Shown here: piece by piece, positions 1 through 7,690 of the stretch
How the letters are laid out: each line of letters begins with the position of its first letter
Numbering within the stretch: the stretch's first letter is position 1
Origin: Arthrobacter citreus
Lineage (GTDB): Bacteria > Actinomycetota > Actinomycetes > Actinomycetales > Micrococcaceae
Assembly (NCBI RefSeq): GCF_009192745.1
Contig: NZ_VTFV01000004.1
Span: 248,001 to 312,000 of the forward strand
Length of the DNA: 64,000 nt
Direction of reading: 5' to 3'
Made by a program: the position numbers and the translations under genes
The notes under the pieces: generated by a model
Told to the model about the DNA's origin: nothing
The model's database searches: none
What the model saw: only the letters and a program-made list of their open reading frames with translations

Positions 1-39
1 GCAGGCGCAGCCCCGCCCAACACACGGTAAGTTGTACGG

Positions 40-843
40 GTGAGCAACGACGAACCCTTTGAACTTGCCCGGCACGCCGCGGCGTACATTGCCGAGAAAA
101 CCGGCGTACCCAGCCATGACATCGCCCTGGTCCTGGGCAGCGGATGGGGTGAGGCAGCCGAACTGATCGGCGAAACCACCGCAACCATCCCGGCGTCGGA
201 AATCCCCGGATTCTCCGCCCCCGCGGTGCAGGGCCATGTTGGAACCATCCGTTCCATCCTGACGCCCGGCGGAAAGCGCGCCCTGGTCCTGGGTGCACGC
301 ACGCACTACTACGAGGGCAAGGGCGTCCGCGCCGTGGTCCACGGAGTACGCACCGCGGCCGCTGCCGGCGCCAAGGTGATGGTGCTGACCAACGGCTGCG
401 GCGGCCTGAACCTGGACTGGAAGCCCGGAACGCCGGTGCTGATCAGCGACCACCTGAACCTCACGGCAACCTCGCCGCTGGAAGGTGCCACGTTCGTGGA
501 CCTGACGGACCTCTACTCCCCTCGCCTGCGCGACCTGGCACGCACCATTGACCCGAGTCTCGCCGAGGGTGTGTACGCCCAGTTCCCCGGCCCGCACTAC
601 GAGACCCCTGCCGAGGTCCGCTACGCCAAGACCATCGGCGCCGACCTCGTTGGCATGTCCACCGCTTTGGAGGCCATTGCCGCCCGCCACGCCGGCATGG
701 AGGTGTTCGGCATCAGCCTGGTCACCAACCTGGCCGCCGGCATCAGCCCGCAGCCGCTCAGCCATCAGGAAGTGCTGGAAGCCGGAGCCGAAGCAGGCCC
801 GCGCATCTCCAGGCTGCTGGCCGGAATCATCGGCGCCCTCTAG
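40..843 (+). CDS. punA: Purine nucleoside phosphorylase
   Basis: Trimeric-type (class II) purine nucleoside phosphorylase of 267 residues. It phosphorolyses inosine, guanosine and their deoxy forms to free base and (deoxy)ribose-1-phosphate in the cytoplasm. Visible motifs are the phosphate loop near the N-terminus (LVLGSGWG), a phosphate/ribose-binding GHVG, the [10 protein letters not shown] segment and the base-site VGMST followed by VTNLAAG. The start is GTG. It lies 24 bp ahead of a phosphohexomutase gene in the same direction, an arrangement also known in mycobacteria (deoD-pmmB); the sugar-1-phosphate released here is a natural mutase substrate. Length and motif order are normal for the family. 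Confidence 0.93.
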   Translation: MSNDEPFELARHAAAYIAEKTGVPSHDIALVLGSGWGEAAELIGETTATIPASEIPGFSAPAVQGHVGTIRSILTPGGKRALVLGARTHYYEGKGVRAVVHGVRTAAAAGAKVMVLTNGCGGLNLDWKPGTPVLISDHLNLTATSPLEGATFVDLTDLYSPRLRDLARTIDPSLAEGVYAQFPGPHYETPAEVRYAKTIGADLVGMSTALEAIAARHAGMEVFGISLVTNLAAGISPQPLSHQEVLEAGAEAGPRISRLLAGIIGAL

Positions 844-867
844 CCAGACACCTATATAGGACACCCC

Positions 868-2628
868 ATGAGCTTGACCTCGACTGAACGCGACGAACTG
901 ATTGCTGCGGCCCGCCTGTGGGCGGACACGGACCCCGACCACGCGACTGCCGCGCAGCTGCGGAAGCTGCTCTCGGACGCTGCTGCGGAAGGGGAAACGG
1001 CAGAGGCCGCCCTGGCCGACCTGGCTGACCGGTTCTCCGGCACGCTGGAGTTCGGTACCGCCGGCCTGCGTGCCGCCCTCGGTGCCGGACCCATGCGGAT
1101 GAACCGTGCCGTCGTTCGCCGCACCGCAGCGGGCATCGCCTCGTTCCTGCAGGACAAGTCCGAGGGCTGGACCCCCAGCGCCGTGATCGGCTACGACGCC
1201 CGCCACAACTCCAAGGCTTTCGCCTTGGAGACTGCGGCGGTCTTCAGCGCGGCGGGAATCGAAGCATTCCTGCTCCCCTGCACGCTCCCGACGCCGGTGC
1301 TCGCCTACGCAGTGCGGGCGTTGGACACGGATGCCGGCGTGATGGTCACCGCCAGCCACAATCCGGCGCAGGACAACGGCTACAAGGTGTATCTGGGCGG
1401 CCGCACGGTCAAGGGTCCGGGCCGCGGGGCGCAGATCGTCCCGCCGTACGACGCCGAGATCGCCGCCCGCATTGATTACTCCGTGCCGCTGGACTCGATC
1501 GAGACAGCGCCGGAAGGCTGGACCGATGTGTCCGAGTCGATCGCCGCGGACTACATCAACGCTGTGGACGCACTGGTGTCCCGCGACGGTTATCCGTCCC
1601 GCGACCTGAAGATTGTCCTGACCCCGATGCACGGTGTGGGCGGGGAAACCATGACCGCTGTGCTGCGCGACGCCGGCTTCACTGCCGTGAAGCTCGTGGC
1701 GGCCCAGGCCCAGCCGGATCCGGACTTCCCCACGGTCGCCTTCCCCAACCCCGAGGAACCCGGCGCCCTCGACCTGGCCGTGGCCATGGCCGCGGAGACG
1801 GATGCTGACATTGTGCTGGCCAACGACCCCGACGCCGACCGCGCCGCCGTCGCAGCCAAGGACCCGGCCACCGGCGAATGGCGCATGCTGCGCGGTGATG
1901 AGACCGGTGCCCTGCTCGGCGCACACCTGGCTGCCCGGATCCGTTCCGGGCACCTGAAGCCACGGGTTAAGGCGGGGCACTCCCCCGTCTTCGCCAACTC
2001 CATCGTCTCCTCCCGCCTGCTGGCACGAATCGCTGCTTCCGCGGGATTCGCACATCAGGAGACCCTGACCGGCTTCAAGTGGATTTCCCGCGTGCCGGGG
2101 TTGGTGTACGGGTATGAGGAAGCACTGGGCTACTGCGTGGCTCCTGGCCTGGTGCGGGACAAGGACGGCATCTCCGCCGGGCTGCTCATCGCCGAACTTG
2201 CAGCCTCGCTCAAGGCATCGGGACGCACATTGTTCGACATGCTCGATGACCTCGCACTGGAGCACGGGCTGCATGCCTCTGACCAGCTTTCGGTCCGGGT
2301 CGCAGACCTGACGCTGATTCCGCAGATGATGACCCGGCTGCGTGAGCAGCCTCCTGTCTCCCTGGCGGGGTCCCCCGTGGTGTCCGCCGTCGACCTCTCG
2401 ACCGGCTCCGCAGACCTGCCACCGACTGATGGGCTGCTCTATCTGACCCGGGACGACACCCGCATTATCGTCCGGCCCTCCGGCACGGAACCGAAGCTCA
2501 AGTGCTACCTGGAGGTCATTGAGCCGGCAGCCGGGCGTGAAGGACTTGCGGCAGCACGCGCTGCTGCGGCGGACCGGCTGGCAGCAGCGAAGGCGGATAT
2601 CGCTGCGGCGCTGGGGCTGGACGCCTAG
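868..2628 (+). CDS. pmmB: Phosphohexomutase / phosphopentomutase-like (PmmB)
   Basis: Alpha-D-phosphohexomutase superfamily enzyme of 586 residues, the long form that includes PGM2/phosphopentomutase-like proteins. It interconverts sugar-1- and sugar-6 (or 5)-phosphates. Motifs appear in family order: the phosphoserine loop TASHNPAQDNGYKVY, the metal loop DPDADR, the sugar-binding GYEEALGY and the phosphate-binding RPSGTEPKLKCY. Being 24 bp downstream of purine nucleoside phosphorylase suggests it handles ribose- or deoxyribose-1-phosphate as well as, or instead of, hexose phosphate. The gene ends 26 bp from a convergent gene. The exact substrate cannot be read from sequence. Confidence 0.9.
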   Translation: MSLTSTERDELIAAARLWADTDPDHATAAQLRKLLSDAAAEGETAEAALADLADRFSGTLEFGTAGLRAALGAGPMRMNRAVVRRTAAGIASFLQDKSEGWTPSAVIGYDARHNSKAFALETAAVFSAAGIEAFLLPCTLPTPVLAYAVRALDTDAGVMVTASHNPAQDNGYKVYLGGRTVKGPGRGAQIVPPYDAEIAARIDYSVPLDSIETAPEGWTDVSESIAADYINAVDALVSRDGYPSRDLKIVLTPMHGVGGETMTAVLRDAGFTAVKLVAAQAQPDPDFPTVAFPNPEEPGALDLAVAMAAETDADIVLANDPDADRAAVAAKDPATGEWRMLRGDETGALLGAHLAARIRSGHLKPRVKAGHSPVFANSIVSSRLLARIAASAGFAHQETLTGFKWISRVPGLVYGYEEALGYCVAPGLVRDKDGISAGLLIAELAASLKASGRTLFDMLDDLALEHGLHASDQLSVRVADLTLIPQMMTRLREQPPVSLAGSPVVSAVDLSTGSADLPPTDGLLYLTRDDTRIIVRPSGTEPKLKCYLEVIEPAAGREGLAAARAAAADRLAAAKADIAAALGLDA

Positions 2629-2654
2629 CTGCGCTCCGGCCCTGATGTCCGGGG

Positions 2655-4217
2655 CTAGTTCGCGGCGACCGGTGCCTGAACCAGCGGGAGCACCGTGTCC
2701 GCTGCCAGAATGGCCTGGATCTGTCCCGCGGCAAGGGGCCTGCTGAAGTAGTACCCCTGACCGTTTCGGCAGCCCAGCACCAGCAGGTCCGCCGCCTGGT
2801 CAAGGGTTTCGATCCCTTCGAAGACCGCTTCCATGCCGGCAGCACGGATCAGGCCGTGGACAGCATCCACGAACTGGCGCTGGCCGGGGTCCGCACTGAT
2901 GTCCCTGATGAGGCTGCGGTCCACCTTCACGGTCTGGACGGGCAGCCGGCGCAGGTAGCTGATGGAGGAGTAACCGGTGCCGAAGTCGTCGATTTCAATA
3001 CCCACACCGAGCGCATTCAGCGACTTCAGGGAGTACATCTCTACGTCTCCGCCGCTGACGAAGGCGCTCTCGGTAATCTCGATGATCAGCCGGGAGGCCT
3101 GTATCCCGGTCTCCCGGAGGTCCTGCCGGACATGGTCCACCAGGTCCAGCCGCTGCAGTTCCATCGCGGAGAGGTTTACCCGGACCTGGAAGTCCTCGTC
3201 CAGATCCAGCTGCTCTTCCCAGTGCGCCAGCTGCTCCAGCGCGGCGCGCAGGACCCAGCGGCCAAGGTCCAGGATGATGCCGGTTTCCTCGGCGATCGGA
3301 ATGAAGTCGTCCGGCATAATGAGCCCGCGCTGCGGATGCTGCCAGCGGACCAGTGCCTCAACCCCGCGCATCCTGCCTGTGGCAAGTTCGACGACTGGCT
3401 GGTAGTCCAGGAAGAGTTCGTTGCGACCCAGGCCTTCGCGCAGTTCGGCAGCCATCTCCCGGCGAAGCTGCCGGGCGTAGAGCATCACCGGTTCGAACGC
3501 CTTGCTCTGCCCGCGGCCGGCCTCCTTGGCTGCGTACATGGCCGTGTCGGCACGCACCATGAGGTCCTCGGCCCGTTCACCTGCCAGCGCCGCGTGGACT
3601 CCGATGCTGGCACGAGGCCACACATCGATCTCCTCCACCCGGATGCATTCGCCCAGTGCCTCATGGATTCGGGCAGCCACACCCATGGCTGTGCTCAGCC
3701 CCGTTTCTGGAAGCAGGACCGCAAACTCATCTCCGCCCAGCCGGGCGACCGTGTCGCCGCGGCGGACTGCCCACCTGAGGCGGCGGGCAACTTCTACGAG
3801 GACCTGGTCCCCGGTCAGGTGGCCAAAACTGTCGTTGATGTCCTTGAAGGCGTCAAGGTCGATCATCAGGACCGACGGGCGTGCTCCCCCTGCCTCGGCG
3901 GCGAGCAGTTCTGCCTCGATCTCATGCATCAGGGCCGTCCGGTTCGCCGTGCCCGTCAGCGCATCGCTCATTGCCATCCGCTGCATCTGGCGGTGGGCTG
4001 CCTGCAGCTCGCGTGTGCGGGATTCGACCCGTTCCTCGAAGTCCTGGTAAACGGAGTTCAGCTCCTCGGCTAGAAGATTGATTCCGGTAATTACCGCGTC
4101 CACGTCATCGCGTTTGGGCGAGGTGCGGATCCTGGTGCTCAGGTCTCCGGCAGCAATTCGGACTATGCCGTCCACTACCTGCTGAAGCCTTGGGTCTCCG
4201 GCTTCAGGGTCCGTCAT
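2655..4217 (-). CDS. Bifunctional GGDEF/EAL cyclic-di-GMP enzyme
   Basis: Soluble protein of 520 residues with a HAMP-like N-terminal segment (about 1-60), a short coiled coil, a GGDEF domain (GGDEF at about 161-165, with an RxxD inhibitory-site pattern RRGD just before it) and an EAL domain (EAL at about 287-289). The EAL half keeps the metal and catalytic pattern: VNLSA, EITES, IDDFGTGYSS, KVDRSLI, FEGIET and GQGYYFSRP. Both making and breaking c-di-GMP therefore look possible. I chose the ATG that shares one base with the upstream gene's stop (TGATG), so the enzyme appears translationally coupled to the STAS-like protein. There is no membrane segment, so the sensory input probably comes through that partner. 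Confidence 0.93.
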   Translation of the reverse strand: MTDPEAGDPRLQQVVDGIVRIAAGDLSTRIRTSPKRDDVDAVITGINLLAEELNSVYQDFEERVESRTRELQAAHRQMQRMAMSDALTGTANRTALMHEIEAELLAAEAGGARPSVLMIDLDAFKDINDSFGHLTGDQVLVEVARRLRWAVRRGDTVARLGGDEFAVLLPETGLSTAMGVAARIHEALGECIRVEEIDVWPRASIGVHAALAGERAEDLMVRADTAMYAAKEAGRGQSKAFEPVMLYARQLRREMAAELREGLGRNELFLDYQPVVELATGRMRGVEALVRWQHPQRGLIMPDDFIPIAEETGIILDLGRWVLRAALEQLAHWEEQLDLDEDFQVRVNLSAMELQRLDLVDHVRQDLRETGIQASRLIIEITESAFVSGGDVEMYSLKSLNALGVGIEIDDFGTGYSSISYLRRLPVQTVKVDRSLIRDISADPGQRQFVDAVHGLIRAAGMEAVFEGIETLDQAADLLVLGCRNGQGYYFSRPLAAGQIQAILAADTVLPLVQAPVAAN

Positions 4218-4636
4218 CAGGCTCTGCCCTTGAGCCAGTCCAGTGCCTGGGCAGCAGAGGAGAAGTACCGTGCAGGACAAGCCGGGAGGTCTCCACCAAG
4301 GAGGAAGTTTGCGATAACCCTATCCACCTGGCTGGTGCCCAGGACAGCCACAGACGAAACCGACCGAGCTGCCGCGAACACACTTCTGGCACCGCGTGTA
4401 ATGGCTTCGACCCCCGTGACGTCAAGCAGCAACGGCCTCGGCCCTGTCTGAGCCAGAGGATTAAACTCTGCAGCGGCCGCTGCCGCCATAGGCCCGGTAA
4501 TGACGCGGCCTGGGGGCAGCGTGACTCTTACGTAGCCAGTACAGTCAGTGACTTGCACCCGCTTGTCGTTCGAGATTTCGCTGCCATCGACCGGACCTTC
4601 TGCAGCTCCGCTCACGATCTCCTGTTTCACCGCCAT
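4217..4636 (-). CDS. STAS-like / DUF7793-type protein
   Basis: Small cytoplasmic protein of 139 residues. A beta-rich stretch (VQVTDCTGYVRVTLPPGRVI) is followed by LLLDVTGVEAITRGAR and an alternating strand/helix C-terminus ending in ALDWLKG, which fits STAS/SpoIIAA-like folds and the DUF7793 group seen in Arthrobacter relatives. Its stop codon overlaps the start of the GGDEF-EAL gene by one base, so the two are translated together. The likely role is a partner or input module for the c-di-GMP enzyme; that is inference from coupling. I cannot identify a phosphorylatable serine in the canonical anti-anti-sigma position with confidence. Confidence 0.75.
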   Translation of the reverse strand: MAVKQEIVSGAAEGPVDGSEISNDKRVQVTDCTGYVRVTLPPGRVITGPMAAAAAAEFNPLAQTGPRPLLLDVTGVEAITRGARSVFAAARSVSSVAVLGTSQVDRVIANFLLGGDLPACPARYFSSAAQALDWLKGRA

Positions 4637-4837
4637 GACGCCCCCAATGCAGTCATCGATGTTTCACGGCAACTGCTCGTGAACGGCGTGCACTTCTGTT
4701 GTAGCAATTCCCGAGACTGTTCCAATTTTCCCCCCAAAAAACTCCTGGCAGAGGGCCAATGCACTTTCCCACTGCCCGCTCCCCCAGTTCCGGTCATACT
4801 AGCCGATTCATGCACATGTATGCAGTCATCGGCGCGT

Positions 4838-5872
4838 TCAAAAATTCACTGATTTAATCGAGTCCGCGAGTTCCCTGGCCTGCTCTGCGCGCATCACGGC
4901 ACCAACGTTTTCGAAAAGCTCCATGCCAGTAGTGGCCTGCTCGCGCGCCGCCTCGGTCTCCCCGGCTGCGGCGAGAATCCGGGCATACAGGATCCGGGCG
5001 TCGCCTTCGCTGAGGGGAGCCATAGCCTCCGCCCGCTCCATAATGCCGGACATTTTCAACTTCGCTTCAGGCAGTGACCCAGTCAGAAAACACCAGTGAG
5101 CGCGGATAACGTCGATGTCGAGCTCGTCCTGCGGTGTCCCCCCGCTAATTGACATCGCCATCTCGGCCCGCTCGATGCACTGGAGCGTAGCCGGCTCAAC
5201 CAGATTCGCATTGAGCCTCATGAACGCCGATGCCTTATTGAAGATGGCCCACAGATTCAGGTCCCTGCTGGGCGAAAAGCATGTGGCTGCCTTGTCGTGG
5301 TACTCAGTAGCGTCCTTGCTCCGACCCAGGAGAAACGCCACGTTTCCGATAGACCAATAAGCCCTGCCTGCCCGGTCCGGTTCAGTGTTTGCATCAATAA
5401 GGCGGCAGAGATTCTCCGCCTCACGCCAGGCGTCGTCGAGATGCCCGCTCTCGGCCAAAACGGCGACGAGAACCTGCTGGGCCTCAAGCTTGCCTTTGCT
5501 TCCGTATCCAGTCTCCGGGAACTCCAGCGTGGCTTCCCGAGCCACCTCCAGTGCTTCCGGCAGCTGCCCAAGAGCCCTGAGTCCCGCTGACCGCAGCGCA
5601 TTCGCCTTGGCAGCCAGCTCCGGATCGCGTGAGGTGAGCGGGTGCTCCGAGAGTGATTCTGCTGTCTCAACAAGATCACTAATATCACCCAGTTGCCGCT
5701 GGCATTTGGCAAGGAGATACATCATGCGCCACCAGCCGGCGTCATCACCGCGGGAACCCGCTTTTTCGGCGGCAGCCTTCGTGTGATTTATGACGGCTGA
5801 GTATTCGCGCTGCTCCCACAGCTGCCTCGCTTTGTACTCATGAAGTATGAAGTCATCTGTCGTCAAAGCCAC
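4838..5872 (-). CDS. TPR-repeat protein, possible peptide receptor
   Basis: All-helical protein of 344 residues made of TPR-like helix pairs over most of its length, with no signal peptide, membrane segment or DNA-binding domain. Examples of repeat signatures are AGLRALGQLPEALEVAREA, VLAESGHLDDAWREA, IGNVAFLLGRSKDATEYHDKA and ILAAAGETEAAREQA. Asn-containing helices (YWSIGNVAF, WAIFNKASAF) recall the groove Asn residues that hold peptide backbones in Rap/PlcR/AimR proteins, though this is a visual resemblance only. The start is GTG. It is divergent from a gene for a 46-residue exported peptide 227 bp away, which is the main reason to suspect an RRNPP-like receptor. It could instead be an ordinary TPR scaffold. 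Confidence 0.8.
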   Translation of the reverse strand: MALTTDDFILHEYKARQLWEQREYSAVINHTKAAAEKAGSRGDDAGWWRMMYLLAKCQRQLGDISDLVETAESLSEHPLTSRDPELAAKANALRSAGLRALGQLPEALEVAREATLEFPETGYGSKGKLEAQQVLVAVLAESGHLDDAWREAENLCRLIDANTEPDRAGRAYWSIGNVAFLLGRSKDATEYHDKAATCFSPSRDLNLWAIFNKASAFMRLNANLVEPATLQCIERAEMAMSISGGTPQDELDIDVIRAHWCFLTGSLPEAKLKMSGIMERAEAMAPLSEGDARILYARILAAAGETEAAREQATTGMELFENVGAVMRAEQARELADSIKSVNF

Positions 5873-6099
5873 GGCACTTTCTCGCTCCCGCCCATAGGCC
5901 CATTTCAGGACACCTTACGTTCCATTGTGCGCTCCGATCCCGTTTTGGTCTAAGCATTACGCAGTACGCGCGCGGCTTCGTTCAACCGCCCCCTGCCTGC
6001 CGTCCAAGAATTGAGCCCACTTGGAAAGATAAATAGGAAATTTGTTAGGTACGATATGCCAGTCAGCAAATGGGCTGGACACATAACCTAGGAGCACAA

Positions 6100-6240
6100 A
6101 TGAAGAAGCTTGGCGTATCCGTTCTTCTGGCCGCCGCGATTGCAGCCGTTGGCGTGGCAGCACCCGCGAACGCAGCGCCGTCCTTCGGGAACGGCGGAGG
6201 CAGCACCGTTCAGCCGCTGATCGGCAACTGGCCGTACTAG
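6100..6240 (+). CDS. 46-residue exported micropeptide, candidate pheromone precursor
   Basis: Short gene with an AGGAG ribosome site 5-9 bases before ATG. The product starts MKKLGVSVLL, has a hydrophobic core rich in Ala and Val, and an Ala-x-Ala type signal peptidase site (APANAAP) near residue 26. About 20 residues would remain outside: a Gly/Ser-rich stretch and a C-terminus ending in NWPY. This is the architecture of Phr/PapR-type pro-peptides: Sec signal, short spacer, C-terminal effector. It is followed within 10 bases by a strong intrinsic terminator, so it is a monocistronic unit. It is divergent from a TPR protein. An alternative is a small secreted antimicrobial or wall-associated peptide. 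Confidence 0.72.
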   Translation: MKKLGVSVLLAAAIAAVGVAAPANAAPSFGNGGGSTVQPLIGNWPY

Positions 6241-6248
6241 GCCTCAGA

Positions 6249-6288
6249 AAAACCGGGCAGAGCTCATCGGAGCCCTGCCCGGTTTTTT
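6249..6288 (+). terminator. Intrinsic terminator after the micropeptide
   Basis: Twelve-base-pair stem (AAAACCGGGCAG with CTGCCCGGTTTT) continued after one A/C mismatch by a GCTC/GAGC extension and an ATCG loop, ending in a run of six T. It starts nine bases after the micropeptide stop, which supports that short gene being expressed on its own. Confidence 0.9.
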
Positions 6289-6345
6289 GTGCCAGCTCTT
6301 CGCCCCCATATGGGAGACTGGAAGACCAGTTTGGAAAGGACCGCC

Positions 6346-7053
6346 ATGCCCACGAACGCCGCGCCCGAAGAGACTCCGCAGACCGCTGACCTCGCCTCCT
6401 ACATTGACCACACCCTGCTCAAGCCGGAGGCCTCCCGCGAGGACATCCTGCGGGTCTGTGAAGAGGCAGCCGAGTACGGTTTCAAGTCCGTCTGCGTCAA
6501 CCCGCTCTGGGTCTCAACAGTGCATACCGCCCTGAAGGACTCCGGAGTGGACACCTGTTCCGTTATTGGCTTCCCCCTCGGAGCCACCACCACCGAGGTA
6601 AAGGTCTTCGAGGCCCAGGGCGCACTGCAGGACGGCGCAGACGAGATCGACATGGTCATCGACATTGCCGCAGCCCGGCGCGGAGACCGCGAAACCCTGG
6701 TCCGCGACATCGCCGCCGTTGCCGACGCCGTCCATGAAGCCGGCGCGATCCTGAAGGTGATCATTGAGACCTCCCTGCTCACCGATGAGCAGAAGATTCT
6801 GGCCTGCGAAGCTTCCGTGGACGCCGGTGCCGACTTCGTCAAGACGTCCACCGGATTCAACGGCGGCGGGGCTACCGTTGAGGACGTTGCCCTGATGCGC
6901 CGTACAGTCGGCCCTGACATGGGCGTGAAGGCTTCCGGCGGCGTTCGCAGCCGCGAAGATGCGCTGGCAATGATCGACGCCGGCGCCACACGAATTGGAG
7001 CTAGCTCCGGAATCGCTATTGTTAAGGGTGGTAACGGCGGGTCCGGTTACTGA
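6346..7053 (+). CDS. deoC: Deoxyribose-phosphate aldolase
   Basis: Class I aldolase of 235 residues that cleaves 2-deoxyribose-5-phosphate to glyceraldehyde-3-phosphate and acetaldehyde. The catalytic set is visible: Asp102 in EIDMVID, Lys137 in ILKVIIET and the Schiff-base Lys166 in FVKTSTGF, followed by the phosphate-binding KASGGVRS. I chose the ATG with a GGAAAGGA ribosome site rather than an upstream start that would overlap the terminator. With the purine nucleoside phosphorylase and mutase at the left end of the window it completes a deoxynucleoside catabolic route, although the genes are not in one operon. Confidence 0.95.
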   Translation: MPTNAAPEETPQTADLASYIDHTLLKPEASREDILRVCEEAAEYGFKSVCVNPLWVSTVHTALKDSGVDTCSVIGFPLGATTTEVKVFEAQGALQDGADEIDMVIDIAAARRGDRETLVRDIAAVADAVHEAGAILKVIIETSLLTDEQKILACEASVDAGADFVKTSTGFNGGGATVEDVALMRRTVGPDMGVKASGGVRSREDALAMIDAGATRIGASSGIAIVKGGNGGSGY

Positions 7054-7094
7054 TCCGTCCGCCGCTGAAAACTTTTTGAAACGGAGAAACTCCC

Positions 7095-7346
7095 ATGGCA
7101 CGAACCAAGGCAAAGCAGCCCACCCACTCGGGCGAAGGACACCTGGTCTCGAACCTCGTCACGTTCATCGTCTTCTTCGGGCTCTTCCTTGCCTCGATTT
7201 ACGCCCTGAACTGGCTGACCCTCGACGTCGTCTGGCCGATGGTGGCCTGCCTCGTCGTCGGCACGCTCGTTTACCTCATCCCCTTCATGATGGGACGCTC
7301 GGACACCACCGTTGAGCTGGCCGAAGGCAAGTCACACAACGAATAA
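7095..7346 (+). CDS. Small two-helix membrane protein
   Basis: 83 residues: a polar, basic N-terminus (MARTKAKQPTHSGEG), two hydrophobic segments (about 20-41 and 46-66) separated by a short LNWLTLDVVW hinge, and an acidic/polar tail. It is 41 bp after deoC with a GGAGAAA ribosome site. No known enzymatic motif is present. It resembles the small conserved membrane proteins often found beside housekeeping genes in Micrococcaceae; the function is unknown. A perfect 56-bp palindrome lies just downstream. Confidence 0.75.
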   Translation: MARTKAKQPTHSGEGHLVSNLVTFIVFFGLFLASIYALNWLTLDVVWPMVACLVVGTLVYLIPFMMGRSDTTVELAEGKSHNE

Positions 7347-7380
7347 CCACCGGCGACAGCTGCTTCCTCGAAGCTCGTCA

Positions 7381-7436
7381 CGAGATTACAGAAACTGCCC
7401 GTTAGACGCGTCTAACGGGCAGTTTCTGTAATCTCG
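7381..7436. repeat. Perfect 56-bp palindrome
   Basis: Two 28-base arms with no spacer, each the exact reverse complement of the other, centred on an ACGCGT at 7406-7411. The flank is GGGGG then AAAA, so there is no U-tract to make a standard intrinsic terminator in the plus direction. The outer part of the arm (CGAGATTACAG...) matches the arm of a second long inverted repeat at 23925-23986. It could be a dispersed REP-like element, a cruciform, or a factor-independent pause/RNA-stability hairpin behind the 83-residue membrane protein. Confidence 0.9.
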
Positions 7437-7520
7437 GGGGAAAAGCCGGGTAAAACAGGGCAGGAAACAAGTAGTAAGTACTCTTAGCACTTAGCTTGGG
7501 GCGTTCTTAGAGTCGACCGC

Positions 7521-7661
7521 ATGAGCACAACACTGACACGCAGGCAATGGCGCGCTGAGCGTATCCGCCAGCAGCGTTTCACCCGGTTCTCCTACTCGGC
7601 CATCGCAGCCCTGATGCTGTCGGCAGTCGTGGTCTTCGCGATCGCCGTCCAACAGACCTAG
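7521..7661 (+). CDS. 46-residue single-pass membrane protein
   Basis: Small ORF beginning ATG with an N-terminal basic segment (TRRQWRAERIRQQRF) and one hydrophobic helix near the C-terminus (about residues 27-43, IAALMLSAVVVFAIAV) ending in QQT. This gives an N-in, C-out topology with an arginine-rich cytosolic face. No strong ribosome site is visible, so the start is uncertain. It is followed directly by a hairpin and then a convergent gene. The family is unrecognised. Confidence 0.5.
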   Translation: MSTTLTRRQWRAERIRQQRFTRFSYSAIAALMLSAVVVFAIAVQQT

Positions 7662-7681
7662 CCAGCCGGGGCCCGGCTGGC
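7661..7681. terminator. Hairpin between convergent genes
   Basis: Ten-base arms GCCAGCCGGG and CCCGGCTGGC around a single G, placed between the small membrane protein and the convergent SIS gene. There is no T-tract on either side, so it is at best a weak bidirectional terminator. Confidence 0.5.
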
Positions 7682-7690
7682 CCCCGACGG

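Noticed and set aside
2856-4073. Long plus-strand frame opposite the GGDEF-EAL gene
   Set aside because: Shadow of a gene with intact GGDEF and EAL motifs; no ribosome site or recognisable domain.
4627-4815. Minus-strand ORF of about 62 residues overlapping the start of the STAS-like gene
   Set aside because: Different frame from the STAS-like gene, no recognisable domain, and it covers the likely promoter region.
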